From positions 9,858,001-9,922,000 of the forward strand of contig OZ199839.1 in the NCBI GenBank assembly GCA_964304625.1: a DNA stretch of 64,000 nucleotides. The letters are read 5' to 3'. Source of the DNA: Kudoa neothunni (Eukaryota; Cnidaria). Positions 37,127 through 48,775 of this stretch are shown piece by piece. Each line of letters opens with the position of its first letter. Positions within the stretch are counted from its first letter, which is position 1. The position numbers and the translations under genes are program-made. The notes under the pieces were generated by a model, which did not search any database, was not told the DNA's origin, and saw nothing but the letters and a program-made list of their open reading frames with translations.

Positions 37127-37626
37127 TGATTCGAAGAGATCTCTTTGTTTCAAACCATAAATTTAATGTTCAAAATACGTAATAAATAGAATTTGGTAGG
37201 TTTTAATTTATTACATCTTCTCTTTTTGTATTTAAGTACGTAATGGGACCGATTTTCTATCATGCCCTTGAGGTCACGGAGAAGTTAGTGAAAATGCGTT
37301 ACTAACATATTTTTCGTAGGCATGCACGCGCAAAAAATATGAATGAAGCTATTATAAAGATATTAATTTATTTGTCTAATTTTTAACAAGAATTTTGTAA
37401 TTATATGGCCTAAGCTCAATATTTCGAGTAGAAAAATGATTCCCAACCTTATTTCTATCGCGTCCCATCTTTTTCAGATGTGTTGATTTTTTAATTTAAA
37501 ACTGCGTATAACATTGAAAAAATTTCCCAATCACATCAAAATTTGAAAAAAGTTAATATATATTTCTTTCATCATTAAAATTAAAATATGTTCGATCAGA
37601 CCTAATTTAATTTATCTATGAGTATT
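37127..37626. other. Downstream flank of Kunitz copy 1
   Basis: No gene seen. Confidence 0.4.
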
Positions 37627-38062
37627 AAAAATTAACATCTTTAGTTCTTCATTCCGTCAAAAACAGCGTCAAATGAAACTTGTGGTAATCCAACTTTAAT
37701 CAGGGAAGACTTTTGTGTATACGGGGCGAATGAACGGATAAAAAACTATATAAATACAAAATGAATCAATATTATATTAGATTTAAAAAAAGGGGACAAA
37801 CGATTATAAATGCGACAACATTGGTATTATAACCATTCCGATTCCATTGGGTAAAAATCATTAAATGTTATTATTCGTTTTAATATACATTAGTAAGTGC
37901 GTTTAATATTTTTTTTATAATATTCATATTCTTTTACTAGTAAATAAGATCAAAAATCGTTGTATTGATTTCCATGTGCGTCACACTGCCCAATTATCTC
38001 ACCATTATCAATGTCGCATCACTAGTCAGGATTTTCCACGCCCTCACGTTGGGGAAACACTG
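37627..38062 (+). repeat. Dispersed repeat R1, copy 2
   Basis: Aligns with 44060-44432 in the same orientation and with 21895-22318 inverted. Ends GGGGAAACACTG, the reverse of a hAT-like CAGTGTTTCCCC terminus. Confidence 0.6.
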
Positions 38063-40079
38063 ATCTAACCCCCCCTAGGTTCAATTAAAAATTAACAAAA
38101 ACTTAGCTAAGGTTTTATGTAGGAATGTCATGTGGAGTGTGAGCACCAATACACCAATATAGCAGATAAACAGTTAAGTCTCGATATTGAGTGCTAAATC
38201 GTGGCACGAGCTTTTACTGCTTAATGAGAAGTCACTCATCGATATCGAGTTCTGATGTATGCACACTATGGTTAAATTATTATTTTTAACTATAAAATGA
38301 TCTATTTTATTTCAATTATTTGAATAAGAATATGTAGGACCAATCTAATAGTATAAGAAATTTTCATTTTTAATCTGCTAACTTTTTATCAGGAGTTTTT
38401 AAAATATGAAAATGATTGGACATTCAACCATTACTTTGATCGTAGTATTTAACAGAAAAATCATTAATTCCTTTAAAAACAGTGGATTTCTTTGGATTTA
38501 TCAATAACTCTATGTGGAAGATTTTTTCCTGTAAATTAAACAGTCTATAAAGTGATTACGAGTTTTTCGGTTGTTTTATTTCCTTTTTATTTTACTGATT
38601 ATTTATTGCATATGTTTGTTGAGTCCGTCGTTCATAAAAAAGGAGCGGTCTCGTCAAGATTTAATATCTACATGTTCCTGCCAAAAGTTTGTTTACCGAA
38701 CCATGAACAATATTATCATTGGCGCTCCCTGCACACCCGCGAATAATGAATTTTTAAACCAAAAGCAACACTTAAAAGTTTCAAACAAACCTTCTCTTCC
38801 ACTAAAGCCGGTGATTTTACGATCAACAGCAGAAAGCCTTGCTTTCTCGATAATCAAAATTTTTTAAATATTTTTATTTTATGGTGTTCTGACACTATCC
38901 GGTCATATAACTCAATTTAAAGTTGGAATCCTTTTACTAATAAAAACAACATAGTGTTAGGTTTGCTCAAATAAGATACCGGTGAAAACGTACCAATATG
39001 CACAGACAAAACTAATGCGTGAAATGGGTGGCGTGTATGACACCCCTCTCCACTTTAAGTAGAAGAATATCTATTTAGAGTTTTAATTTCTCTTCTAACC
39101 CTTCTAGCAGATGTTTTTTCTTGTTTCTTTTTTTTACGATTATTTGTAATAAAATAAAAGAATAGTGAGTGAAAAAATTCCTTGACAACAAATAACATCT
39201 AACTTTTCACATAATCTTAGGTCGACAACAATCGTTGTTCTCTTAATCTTTTTTGCATTACCCAAACACTCAATTATTCATATATCTTAAGTATATTGAC
39301 TTTTTTCATTTTATTCAACTGTCAAAAATAATTTGAAAGTTTATAAATAAAATTTCACTCATATTCAGTATTGTCTTATTTATTATGTCATAAAAACGAT
39401 TTGTGTAATCTAAACCCATTAACTATATGTAATTATAAATACTTTAGTTTACAAATTTTTATAAAAAGCTTTTACATTTAAATAAATGAGATATGCAATT
39501 ATATTCTTAATAAAGTAGGACATCATTTTTAAAAAATAATATTATTGAAAATGTTGTTTCTTCATTGTATTTGTAATATCTAACAAAAAATTATAATTCA
39601 GTTATTACTGTTTATAGTACCATTTATATATAATAAACACGAAAATATATAATCTATAAATTTTACAAAATAAACAAAATTATGTACTATAAGTACATAT
39701 ATGTTTTATTCACTGTTTACATAACTATATGTTAAAAATATGTTTTTTCATAAAAACAATTTTTAACCATTTTATAATGATCGCGTCATATTTCTGAATT
39801 AATCTCAATTTTTTAACTTACTCGAAATATTACTAATAACATATTAATCTCACGGGCATCCATATTTATGAAAGTGTTTATCTAATTCATTATAATGTGA
39901 TTAAATATTGAACATAGAAACAGAAATGCGAAATTGGTTAAGATTCTTCACAAGTATGTAGCTATGATAACAAGTAAAGGTAATTCTGTAAATATGAAAA
40001 TACAATTGCGAATATAATAGACAGACATATATTTTAAATAAAGGAACATTTGATTTCTTTAAAAATATTATTTAATAAT
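38063..40079. other. Intergenic; nothing firm
   Basis: A 98-codon frame at 38571-38867 starts with a hydrophobic segment but has no paralogue, splice partner or motif. The rest is AT-rich without signal. Confidence 0.4.
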
Positions 40080-40457
40080 TCAACATTGGACCAAATTTTT
40101 AGCCGACACTCCTCTTCTTATTGGGAGAATTTTTGTTTTTAGACGACCCCAACAAACTTCGATCATATTGATGTGGGTTCCGTCTCTTACGTATTCCTTG
40201 GGGTGGTTTATTGCAGTGTGCCTATACCTCAATGATCCCAAATTATTGTAGGCTGCCCATTCGTCGCTGTAGATCGCTGGACCAGGAATTACTTCTGTTT
40301 GGGTAATTTGGGTTAACGTCTCCATATCTCGTCGCTGGACGATTAAATACCGAACCTCTTTCAAGGATCTCTTACCTTTTTCGTCAATTTTGCAGTGATA
40401 GTCCAAATATCCAGGAACCATCAACACGATTCCCGTATCTTCCTCTCCGGTTCGCAC
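40080..40457 (-). mobile_element. Merlin transposase fragment (C-terminal half)
   Basis: The minus-strand frame of 125 codons contains the last two catalytic blocks of a Merlin (IS1016-like) DDE transposase: IYSDEWAAYNNLG with Asp, and HINMIEVCWGRLK with Glu, with NHPKEYV between them. The N-terminal zinc ribbon and first catalytic Asp are absent; upstream the sequence runs into a TA microsatellite at about 40474. A fragment of a dead element. Confidence 0.8.
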
Positions 40458-42360
40458 GTATATTTAATAAATAAATATATATATATATATATATGATGAT
40501 TTATTACAGGAGTTTTCAGATGTTTCGTCATCAGAAGGACAATATTCGTTCTCATTCATATTCTCCATAGCTACTCCATTAAAGCCATAATATTTAATCT
40601 ATTTCAAATCAAAATTATAATTACTTGGCTCAATTAATTATTTGTTTACTGAGACTTTCCATTTATCTCCCCCTAGATAATGCCCTCTGTTATTTTTTCA
40701 CTTCCCATGTAGAAGACTTTCGGTGACCAAAATTAGAGGCATAAATAGTCCTGATTTTCTCGAACCAATACGATGTGGTTGGTTTGCTAGTCTTCACCAA
40801 AACTACAGTAGACAATATCGTATTATCCATAACCCAATAATAGATAATCTTAAGAATTTTTTTATCATTATTTTCGCTGATGAGCCTACGCTATTGGTGA
40901 AAAATGTGCCATTTCGTAGAGAATACTTAATTTTACAACTAAACGAAATTTACATATAAGAATCATTAAAAGATTAACTTATTGTAGACATAAGTAAAAA
41001 TACAATCCACTCCATTACGTTCATATAGTGACAATAATGTTATTGGTCGCTGAATATTCAATTTTCTCTTTGTTAGATAAAAACAGTCGAAATTATGGCA
41101 ATTTGAACATCTTTCTGGGGAACTTTCGAGGTATCCTTGTATAATTAACACGTTAAATAAAACATCGTGATTGTTAATTAATGTAAAAAACGAATCCTCA
41201 ACAATGAAACTAGGAAACTCCACTTAAAGCAGAACGAGGTAAGTTCAATCCATTTAAGACATATGTTCCGTCACATTCAAGTAACATACGAATAAAAATA
41301 TTTTAAAATAAATTCGAACACTTAAAAATTAGTATTTATTAAAATAAAAATACAACATAAACCTGATTTCTTTATAATTATCGAACCAAATTAGAGATTA
41401 GTTGAATGTTTGGATAATGCAAAAAAAGATTAAGAATATGATTGTTGTCGATGAATTTTTAAATTCACTATTCTTTAATTTTATTATAAACAATCGTAAA
41501 ACAAGAAAAAACATGTGCAAGGAGGTGTTTTTCAGGTCACGCCACTTTACCATTACCCCCAAATGATCGTTAGAGGACTAAGTGATTTAGTATAACGAAT
41601 GTGTTAAAATAAGTGACAAATAATGAAACTGACAAGTTTTTGTAAACCAAAAAGGGGTTACACGTGGGGACGATGTTTCTCGAAGTGGGATTTGGTTAAA
41701 ATTTAAAAGTTAATTCTTAGGGCTGAATTTTGACTCACTATATTTATTTTATTAATGAGCCGTAAAAAAATTATCTACAAAAAGATGCGAAAAGGGGTGT
41801 TTTCAGGCGTCACAGGCTTTACAATTACCAAAAAAATTTTTTGAATTTATAGGTAGCAATAAAAAATATTCCCCATGCCAAGTGCACGCGTGAAAAGTGT
41901 GCAGAACCAGACGTGATTAGTTTTACGCACTTTTTCCCGGTCCCCGAAGGAATGCGTGAACTGGTCACTTACTATATATCTTTTTTGACATTAAGAATAG
42001 ATTTTTTATGTTTATTTAATTAAATAACGGGTCTGATTGTATATATATATATATCTGCATATGCAAGTATGCCATTTACTTCGAGAAGATTACGCTGGTA
42101 TTATCATTGTTTAACTTTACGATTTTATATAATTCAAATCCAAATCCAAATACTATAATATTATTGTTATATTCAGAATAAAAATCGTCGCAATATAAAA
42201 ACAAAATTAATTCATTTTGCTGAATGTTATGCCTTTAGGCTGCGTCAAGACTTACAAAATTCACAGATTGAATATTGATTCATATTATATTATGGTTGTT
42301 TTGCTTATGGTCACTATTGATACCACATATTCGTATTTAATAAATCACATCGTTTATGAA
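40458..42360. other. Intergenic; imperfect internal repeat
   Basis: Two diverged copies of a GGTGTTTTTCAGG-type motif followed by a TTTAC-CATTACC-like stretch lie about 270 bp apart (near 41525 and 41798). A TA run occurs at 42041-42052. No gene seen. Confidence 0.35.
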
Positions 42361-42407
42361 CTATAAATATAATTTTAATATTAATTCAGACATCGTAAAT
42401 ATACGAT
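42361..42407 (+). promoter_or_regulatory. TATA box and palindrome upstream of Kunitz copy 2
   Basis: CTATAAATA at 42361 is followed at 42392-42407 by the perfect palindrome ATCGTAAATATACGAT. The same arrangement precedes copies 3 (47332 and 47366-47381) and 5 (63081 and 63114-63129); copy 4 has it with one change (57106-57091, minus strand). The palindrome is 29-45 bp before the ATG. Confidence 0.6.
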
Positions 42408-42436
42408 TTTATTAGCCTGTTGCAATACTTATTGGA

Positions 42437-43805
42437 ATGTTGACTTCCTTAATTTTATTTGTTTTTTTAGGAACAGTTTCTCTAGGTACATTTATATTAT
42501 TTCGTCTTATCTTTATTTAAATGAAAAATAGAAAGGGCTTTGGATTCGTATGCATTAGATGTTGGAGCACCTCCAATTTGGATGTCTGAAACGGAGAAAA
42601 AAGCGGCTGTAGTTGACAGATGGTATGTCGACATAAAAACCGCTACGTGCAAAAAATTCAAATACTTGGGTTCCCTAGGAAATTTTAATAACTTTGTGTC
42701 AAAAGCTGTTTGTCAATATCATCGTAAATCATACGATTTAAATATTTGTAACTTTATTATTAGTAAAATTTACACCCGAAGAGCAGTCTAATGCGTGTGC
42801 ATTACCTAAAGTAGTTGGTCCCTGCGAAGTACCCTTGGCGGATCAACGAGATAGATGGTATTTCTCAGTAGCATCTGTTTCTGGTAGTCTACCTAACTTG
42901 TGTCACGAGTTTAAATACTCTGGGTGTGGAGGAAACGCCAACAATTTTATGAGTGAAGAAGAATGCAAAAATGCTTGTCAAAGTAAATAACTATGAAACA
43001 TTTTGTTATAATATAGTACCATCGAATAAATTAACTTGTTTTAGACAAAAAGAATGGAAAAGTAACTACTAGTGATGAAAGCACTCTTACTGCAGTACCT
43101 AATAAATTTGACTGCCTTTTCGCTGCTGAAGTAGATACCGATCAACCCAAAATGGGAGTTGTACTACACAAGGACAAAAAAAGATGCGTTTATGCTGCTG
43201 TTGGTACAGGGGCAGAGAGAGGATTTTTTGAGGAACTACCAAAATGCGTAGATACATGCATAAGTAAGTATTAAATTGAGTTGAGAAGTATGTGATGCTA
43301 GTAGTAATTAGCGGATTTTGTTGCTGCTTGCGACGCAAACTGAACCATACCAAGAACCATCTGATGCAGAAATAAGCACTGAAGGAAACGTAAAGGAATA
43401 CTTTTATTTTGACAAAAAAGGCAAAGTATGTCGTCCCTTCTACTCAAAAAAAATACCTGCAGCCACGTTTAAACTTGACGATGGCTCAAAAAATATATTT
43501 AGTTCTGCGGAGATATGTGCGAGTTTTTGTCCCGCCAGTACTTTATATTAAATAAATTTTCAATATTATATATCTAATCGAATTTAGCTGGTCATCTTGG
43601 TGATCTCAAAGCGGTTGAGGCGTGCAAACAACCAAAAGTTGGTGTGCATAAAGTGGGCGAGAAATACAAATTAGCAAGATATTACTATAATCATGTATCA
43701 AAAGCTTGCGAAAATTTTGATTTTAACGGGAAAGAGATGAATTTGAATAATTTTAAGTCCTCCGATGCCTGCGAAAAAATTTGCAAGGAACCCTTAACTC
43801 CCTAG
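42437..43805 (+). CDS. Secreted five-domain Kunitz protein, copy 2 (possibly inactive)
   Basis: Exons 42437-42485, 42532-42723, 42764-42982, 43045-43263, 43312-43537, 43588-43805. Exon 1 encodes the signal peptide MLTSLILFVFLGTVSL; each further exon is one Kunitz-like domain bounded by phase-1 introns of 40-62 nt. Domain 1 keeps two cysteines, domain 2 all six (P1 = Glu, GPCEV), and domains 3 to 5 four each. The reading frame is interrupted once in the fourth-domain exon, so either this copy is inactive, or it yields a shorter protein, or the assembly has an error. TATA box and palindrome are intact. The family's ligand is unknown. Confidence 0.75.
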
Positions 43806-44059
43806 AGTTAGATGCAACATGACATCTTCGCCCACAGGCGAAAAATATAAAAAAATTAAAATATACGAAATAATTAGAATTTAGATATTTATAGCTTTAT
43901 ATTTTATCTATTTTTCGTTATATAATATTTTATTTAAAAGTAGTTGAGTGTTAATACTAATTTAAAAATTGATATCCATAGTTTTAACAAAGTAAAACAG
44001 TTTAGGGCACTGGTGGCGGAGTGTGGACCGTGTATAATCCGTGTTTAGTCGTTAATCCT
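43806..44059. other. Downstream flank of Kunitz copy 2
   Basis: Similar to the flank of copy 3 for about 150 bp, showing that the duplicated unit extends past the stop codon. Confidence 0.5.
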
Positions 44060-44432
44060 CAATTTGCGAAAATAAATAATATGGATACAAAATTAATCAC
44101 TATTATATTAGGTTTTTAAACAAATGGGACATACGATTATAAATGCGACAACATTGGAATTTAACCATTCCGATTGTATTGGGGAAAATCATGTTAAATG
44201 TTTTTATTTATTTTTATATAAATTAGTAAGCGCATTTAGTATTTTTTGTAATATTCATATTCGCTTGTAAATAAACAAGATCAAAAATCGAGGTATTGAT
44301 TTCCATGTGCGCCACACTGCCCAATTATCTCACCATTATCCATTTCGCATCAATGATCAGAATTTTCTACGCCCTACAAGAGTCCTTCATTAAACGTCTA
44401 AAGATTTCCACGCCCCACGCTGGGAAACACAG
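44060..44432 (+). repeat. Dispersed repeat R1, copy 3
   Basis: Aligns with 37627-38062, including the stretch CACTGCCCAATTATCTCACC. Ends GGGAAACACAG, against the Tigger remnant that follows. Confidence 0.6.
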
Positions 44433-45041
44433 TGCTAGAGAATATTTAGATTGCGGCAAGGAATTAACAACAGGTGAAATTATTACTGAGGAAGGAATTA
44501 TTGAAATTTTAAAAGATGATGATAATAACTCTATATCATCTGAAAATTCTGAAATAGAAACCCCAGTTATTAGCGTTCGAGATGTCATTACAGTTATTAC
44601 CATTACCATAAAATATTTTGAACAACCCAGAGTTCATGACTTGGACAATGAGAGAAAATTAAAAGACGAATTAGTAACACTACTGACTCGGTTCAAACGA
44701 AATGTGGAAAGGTCTAATTTCGAAAAAATGAAACAAACACTTATAGCTGATTATCTAAATAAATAAATTATCATGTGTAATCATCTATAAATTAATCTGT
44801 CACAATTTCTCGACATCTGATTGGTTCTGCATTATTACTTGTGTATTTTATTAATTTTATTTAAAATCTTTATTTCTTCAGAATAAATAAAAGTTTGCAG
44901 AATCGATTAATGTAGTTTTACAAACGAAATAATATTTAAGTTATGAGCATGACTACTCATCAAACCTCGTTTAACCAAAATTTGTGTATCCGAAAGGAAA
45001 ATGCAAAGTCTCCAGATTTCCGGATAAACGGGATTCGACTG
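44433..45041 (+). mobile_element. Tigger/pogo-type transposon, 3' end
   Basis: The plus-strand frame up to 44766 ends like Tigger transposases: an acidic stretch with EEGIIEILKDDDN, a YFEQ helix and a basic C-terminus (MKQTLIADYLNK). At 45019-45041 lies an inverted end that, on the other strand, reads CAGTCGAATCCCGTTTATCC, the usual Tigger/pogo terminus, followed by TA. The 5' half is missing and is replaced by the R1 repeat. It sits within the coding part of the hAT element that continues at 45044. Confidence 0.75.
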
Positions 45042-45043
45042 TA

Positions 45044-47034
45044 TTACTGAAAAAGTAGGGTTCTCCATAGCGTTAGCAAGGTTGGATTTTTGCATTCTTA
45101 TGAATTCTTCAACTTCGTTTCTTAAGGTGAATAATCTAGCCAAGACTTTACAATGAGAAAGTCATCTTACTTCTTTATGAAATAACAAAACTGAGAACTC
45201 ACTTCTAAGTTCATTACAAAACGCCTCAAACAAACGATGATTCAATGCTCTTGAGGGAATAAAATTAATTATTTTAACACATGCATCCATGACGTTTTTT
45301 AGAGGTCCTGGCAAAATCTTCGACATTAAGGTCTGTTGGTGTAGGATACAATGCGTGACCATTACATCAGGCACTTCGTTTTTCATGGGACCAACGAGTC
45401 CCGATTTAACACCCAGCATCGCAGGAGCACCATCCGTACGAATGGATCCGACAATAGTTAATGGAATCTCCATATTAGTAAAAAAAGATTTGATTACATT
45501 AAATATATACTTTTTTTGTTTACAAGGTAAAAACCCAGGAGCAACTTATTAGGTTGTGGAATCCTGGTTGGTCAGACCTCTTCCATTAACGCTTTAGGCA
45601 CCGCAGGACGTAACATGAAACCCCCTGGCTTATCTTTATGCGGTAATGTGGGACTTTAATCCACTAAACATCCTCGTCTCAGGGCGACCACCATCCCAAA
45701 CCTTATCCCTTTAAGGACGTTGGCTTTGTGGAAACTGCAAATTACTTTGCCTTTCGATGGGTTCCGGAGATTCAAACTCCTATTCACGCTCAACCAACAT
45801 CACGCAAATCTGACTGCCAGTGCATCCCACTCCACAGTGGGCGTATACTTTAACCACAACTTCCAAATATGGTATAGACACCCACCGACACGAAAGCAGT
45901 GGTCTGACCACCGGCGGAATCGAACCCATTACCTCAAGATTCTGAGTCCAAGTGTCACACCAATGTGCTATCTGTCCACGAGTTTAAATGTATACTCTGC
46001 AGTTGTCGTTGTGTTCAGAGGCTTGCAACAAAGAAATTCTACACGAATGATGTATTCTTAACGAAGCGAACAAACGCTATTAGCTGGATGCAATTGGCTA
46101 CATCCGTCGATTCATCCAGTTGAATTTGTAACTTCGGAGGAGATTCTTTGATATCAAAAATAAGTTAGCCAAGAATAGCATCACCAATGGCAACTATTCT
46201 GTTCCTTATAACATTGTTGGACATAGGGATCCTTTGAAGTTTTTTTGCAGTCTCTTCACCCAATATAATTTTTGCAGATTCAACGATGCAAGTTTTTATC
46301 ATTCCTTCGCGATTATATGGGCTTTTTTCTTTTTTGCAATTTCATAGGCCCTTGGAGGAAGCCAAAAGTGAAGGTTTCTCCTCATTAACAAATCCATAAC
46401 TCGCAAGTGTTCCTTTCATGCCGTATAGAATTCTCTTGGCTTTCAGCGAATCGAAATCGTTTCCAGTTTTGGAACTACCACCATGAATAGCTCGAAAATG
46501 TTCACCGAGCTTTGATGGTTTTAGGTTAGCATTGGACAATGTTGAGTTGCAAAGAATACAACGAGTACGGTCAATTCCTTCAATGGTAACTCTTGTGAAG
46601 CCATACCGAGTATAATCCACATTCCGTTTTCCAACCTTTTGGGGTAGCAACCATGATGATGCGTGGGCGATGTTAATTCGATCATTAAATACACAACATT
46701 AAGTTGAAATCTGTTAACCTCTTCATACTCTAAAATAAATGTTGACAATATGTTATTAATAATTAATAAGTTTTTTGTAAATGAGTAACGATTTCTGAAT
46801 TATAAATTTATATGATTTTAAATGATAGAATGATTTTAGTGGAAAGTACGCTATATAAATCTGATATTATTAGATTATTTCATTAACAAAATATTCTATT
46901 ATATGATATTTAATTAAATACGGTAGTTCCAAACTGAATTTCTGAATTCTAATTTTTTCTTTCAGTCATATAATCAGGCTTAAATTTTTAATTCATCATA
47001 GTGTGCTCCCACACCCCCTATAGGGAAACCCCTG
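45044..47034 (-). mobile_element. Decayed hAT element, ZBED5-like transposase
   Basis: Read on the minus strand from 46650: a BED zinc-finger region (YGFTRV, CILCNSTLSN, KPSKLGEHFRAIHGG), then about 46320-46020 with LQIQLDESTDVANCIQLIAF, then 45473-45162 with RTDGAPAMLGVKSG and VTHCILHQQTLMSK, and 45143-45070 with MARLFTLRNEVEEF. These are successive blocks of ZBED5-type hAT transposases. A SINE (45512-45983) and the Tigger remnant split it. The outer end at 47034 reads, on the minus strand, CAGGGGTTTCCCTATAGGGG. The C-terminal dimerisation region was not found. Dead. Confidence 0.85.
45512..45983 (-). mobile_element. tRNA-derived SINE inserted in the hAT element
   Basis: On the minus strand the 5' end (about 45980-45910) looks like a tRNA gene: an A-box-like TAGCACATTGG and a B box GGGTTCGATTCC about 40 nt downstream. 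A roughly 300-bp unrelated body follows and the 3' end is AAACAAAAAAA. The flanks form a target duplication differing at one base: TTAAATATATACT (45499-45511) and TTAAATGTATACT (45984-45996). It is markedly less AT-rich than its surroundings. A second copy of the body and tail lies at 47045-47232. Confidence 0.8.
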
Positions 47035-47044
47035 ATCTAGAGTA

Positions 47045-47232
47045 TGGTTGGTTGTTTGTTGCCCCGAAATGAGGATGTTTAGTGGGTTAAAATCCCACAT
47101 TACTGAATAAATGTAAGTCGCCTTAATATGACGCTATGATGCCTAAAGCGTAAATGGAGAAAGCCCAACCAACCCCAGCTTCACAATCCAACAAGTTGTA
47201 CCAGGGGTTTGACCTTGGAAACAAAAAACAAC
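47045..47232 (+). mobile_element. SINE copy, 5'-truncated
   Basis: Matches the 3' body of the SINE at 45512-45983 in opposite orientation, sharing GAGGATGTTTAGTGG, TCCCACATTAC, ATGCCTAAAGCGT-like and AAGTTG patches and the same A-rich tail (AAACAAAAAACAAC). It lacks the tRNA-like head. Confidence 0.75.
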
Positions 47233-47331
47233 TAATTGAATATTGGTTCATAATATAACATTATGGTAGTTTTTCTTATGGTCACTATTGATACTATACA
47301 TTCGTATTAGATTAATCGCATCGTGTATAAG

Positions 47332-47381
47332 CTATAAATATGATAATTCAAATATTAATTCAGACATCGTAAATATACGAT
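47332..47381 (+). promoter_or_regulatory. TATA box and palindrome upstream of Kunitz copy 3
   Basis: CTATAAATA at 47332 and the perfect palindrome ATCGTAAATATACGAT at 47366-47381, 30 bp before the ATG. Confidence 0.6.
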
Positions 47382-47410
47382 TTTAATAGCTTGTTACAAT
47401 ACTTATTGGA

Positions 47411-48775
47411 ATGTTAGTTTCCTTAATTTTATTTGTTCTTTTAGGAACAGTTTCTCTAGGTACATTTATATTGTTTCGTCTAACTTTATTTAAATGAAAA
47501 ATAGAAAGGGCTTTGGATTCCTATGAAAAAGATATCGGAGCTGCTCCGGCGTGGATGAATCCAGACCAACAAAAAGCAGCTATAGTTGATAGATGGTATG
47601 TCGACAAAGCTACCGCTACGTGCAAACCATTCCGATATTTGGGTTCCCTAGGAAATTTTAACAACTTTGTGTCGAAAGCCGTTTGTCAATATCATTGTAA
47701 ATCGTGATATGTAGACGGTTATAACTTTATTATTAGTAACATTCACACCCGAAGAGCAGTCCAAAGCGTGTGCATTACCTAAAGCAGTAGGCTCTTGCAC
47801 AGTGCCCGAGGCGAATCAACAAGAGAGATGGTATTTTTCAACGACTGGGACTGATGCAAGTGCTACAGCCTCATGCCAAATGTTCAAATACACTGGATGC
47901 GGAGGAAACGCCAATAATTTTATGAGTGAAGAAGATTGCAAAAATGCTTGTCAAAGCAATTAATTTTGAATAAATTTGTTTATATTAATATATCATAAAA
48001 TAACCCAATTTAGATAAAAAGAATGGAAAAGTACCTGCAGATGTTTCAGATAACAAACTTACTGCAATTCCTAACAAATTCGATTGCCTTTTCGCTGCTG
48101 AAGTAGATAGTGATGATCCTAAAATGGGAGTTGTACTACATAAAGACAAAAAAAGATGTGTATACGCTGCTGTTGGTAAAGATTCAGATAGAGGATTTTT
48201 TAGGGAACTACCAACATGCGTAGATACATGCATAAGTATTAAATTTTGATGAGAAACGTGTGATAATAGTAATAATTAGCGGATTTTGTTGCTGCTTGCA
48301 GTGCAACTGAACCATACCAAGAACAACCTGATCAACAAATATCTCAAGAGGCTAATGTTAAAGAATACTTCTATTTTGACAATGCAAACAAAGTATGCCG
48401 TCCCTTCTACTCAAAAATTTCACCCGGAGCCTCAGTTAAACTTGACGACGGCTCACATAATATATTTAGTTCTGCAGAGATATGTGCGAGTTTTTGTCCC
48501 GCCAGTATTCTTTTTTAATTACATTTTCAGAATTATATATTTTGTCTAATTTAGCTGGTCACCTTGGTGATCTGAAAGCAGTTGAAGCGTGTAAACAAAT
48601 AAAAGCTGGAGAGTGGGAAAATGGCGATATGTACAAATTAACTAGACACCGCTATGATATTTCTTCAAAAGCTTGCGTAGAATTCTATTTCAACGGGAAA
48701 AAGACGAATTTGAATAACTTCGTGTCTAAAGAAGCCTGTGATGAAATTTGCAAGAAACCTCTAGAAACTGCTTAG
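47411..48775 (+). CDS. Secreted five-domain Kunitz protein, copy 3 (375 aa)
   Basis: Exons 47411-47459, 47505-47696, 47737-47955, 48014-48235, 48280-48504, 48555-48775. The best full-length member. Signal peptide MLVSLILFVLLGTVSL. Domain 1 (residues 17-80): RWYVD and NFNNFVSKAVC with two cysteines. Domain 2 (81-153): six cysteines with spacings 8-25-7-12-3; all match bovine trypsin inhibitor except the second, which is 10 longer; P1 is Thr. Domains 3 (154-227), 4 (228-302) and 5 (303-375) each have four cysteines and lack the second and fourth. The intron after domain 2 has GC instead of GT at its donor (47956); if it is not spliced, translation stops after domain 2. All other joins are GT...AG, phase 1. 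Confidence 0.8.

Noticed and set aside
38571-38867. 98-codon frame with hydrophobic start, possible secreted peptide
   Set aside because: No paralogue, no splice partner and no cysteine or repeat pattern; could be chance in AT-rich DNA.
45930-45983. A functional tRNA gene
   Set aside because: The B box and A-box-like stretch are followed by a long body, an A-rich tail and target duplications, so it is a SINE head.
47697-47705. CQYHC at the end of the first Kunitz domain as two cysteines
   Set aside because: The last cysteine codon is in the intron; splicing gives Y-H-L, so the domain has only two cysteines.
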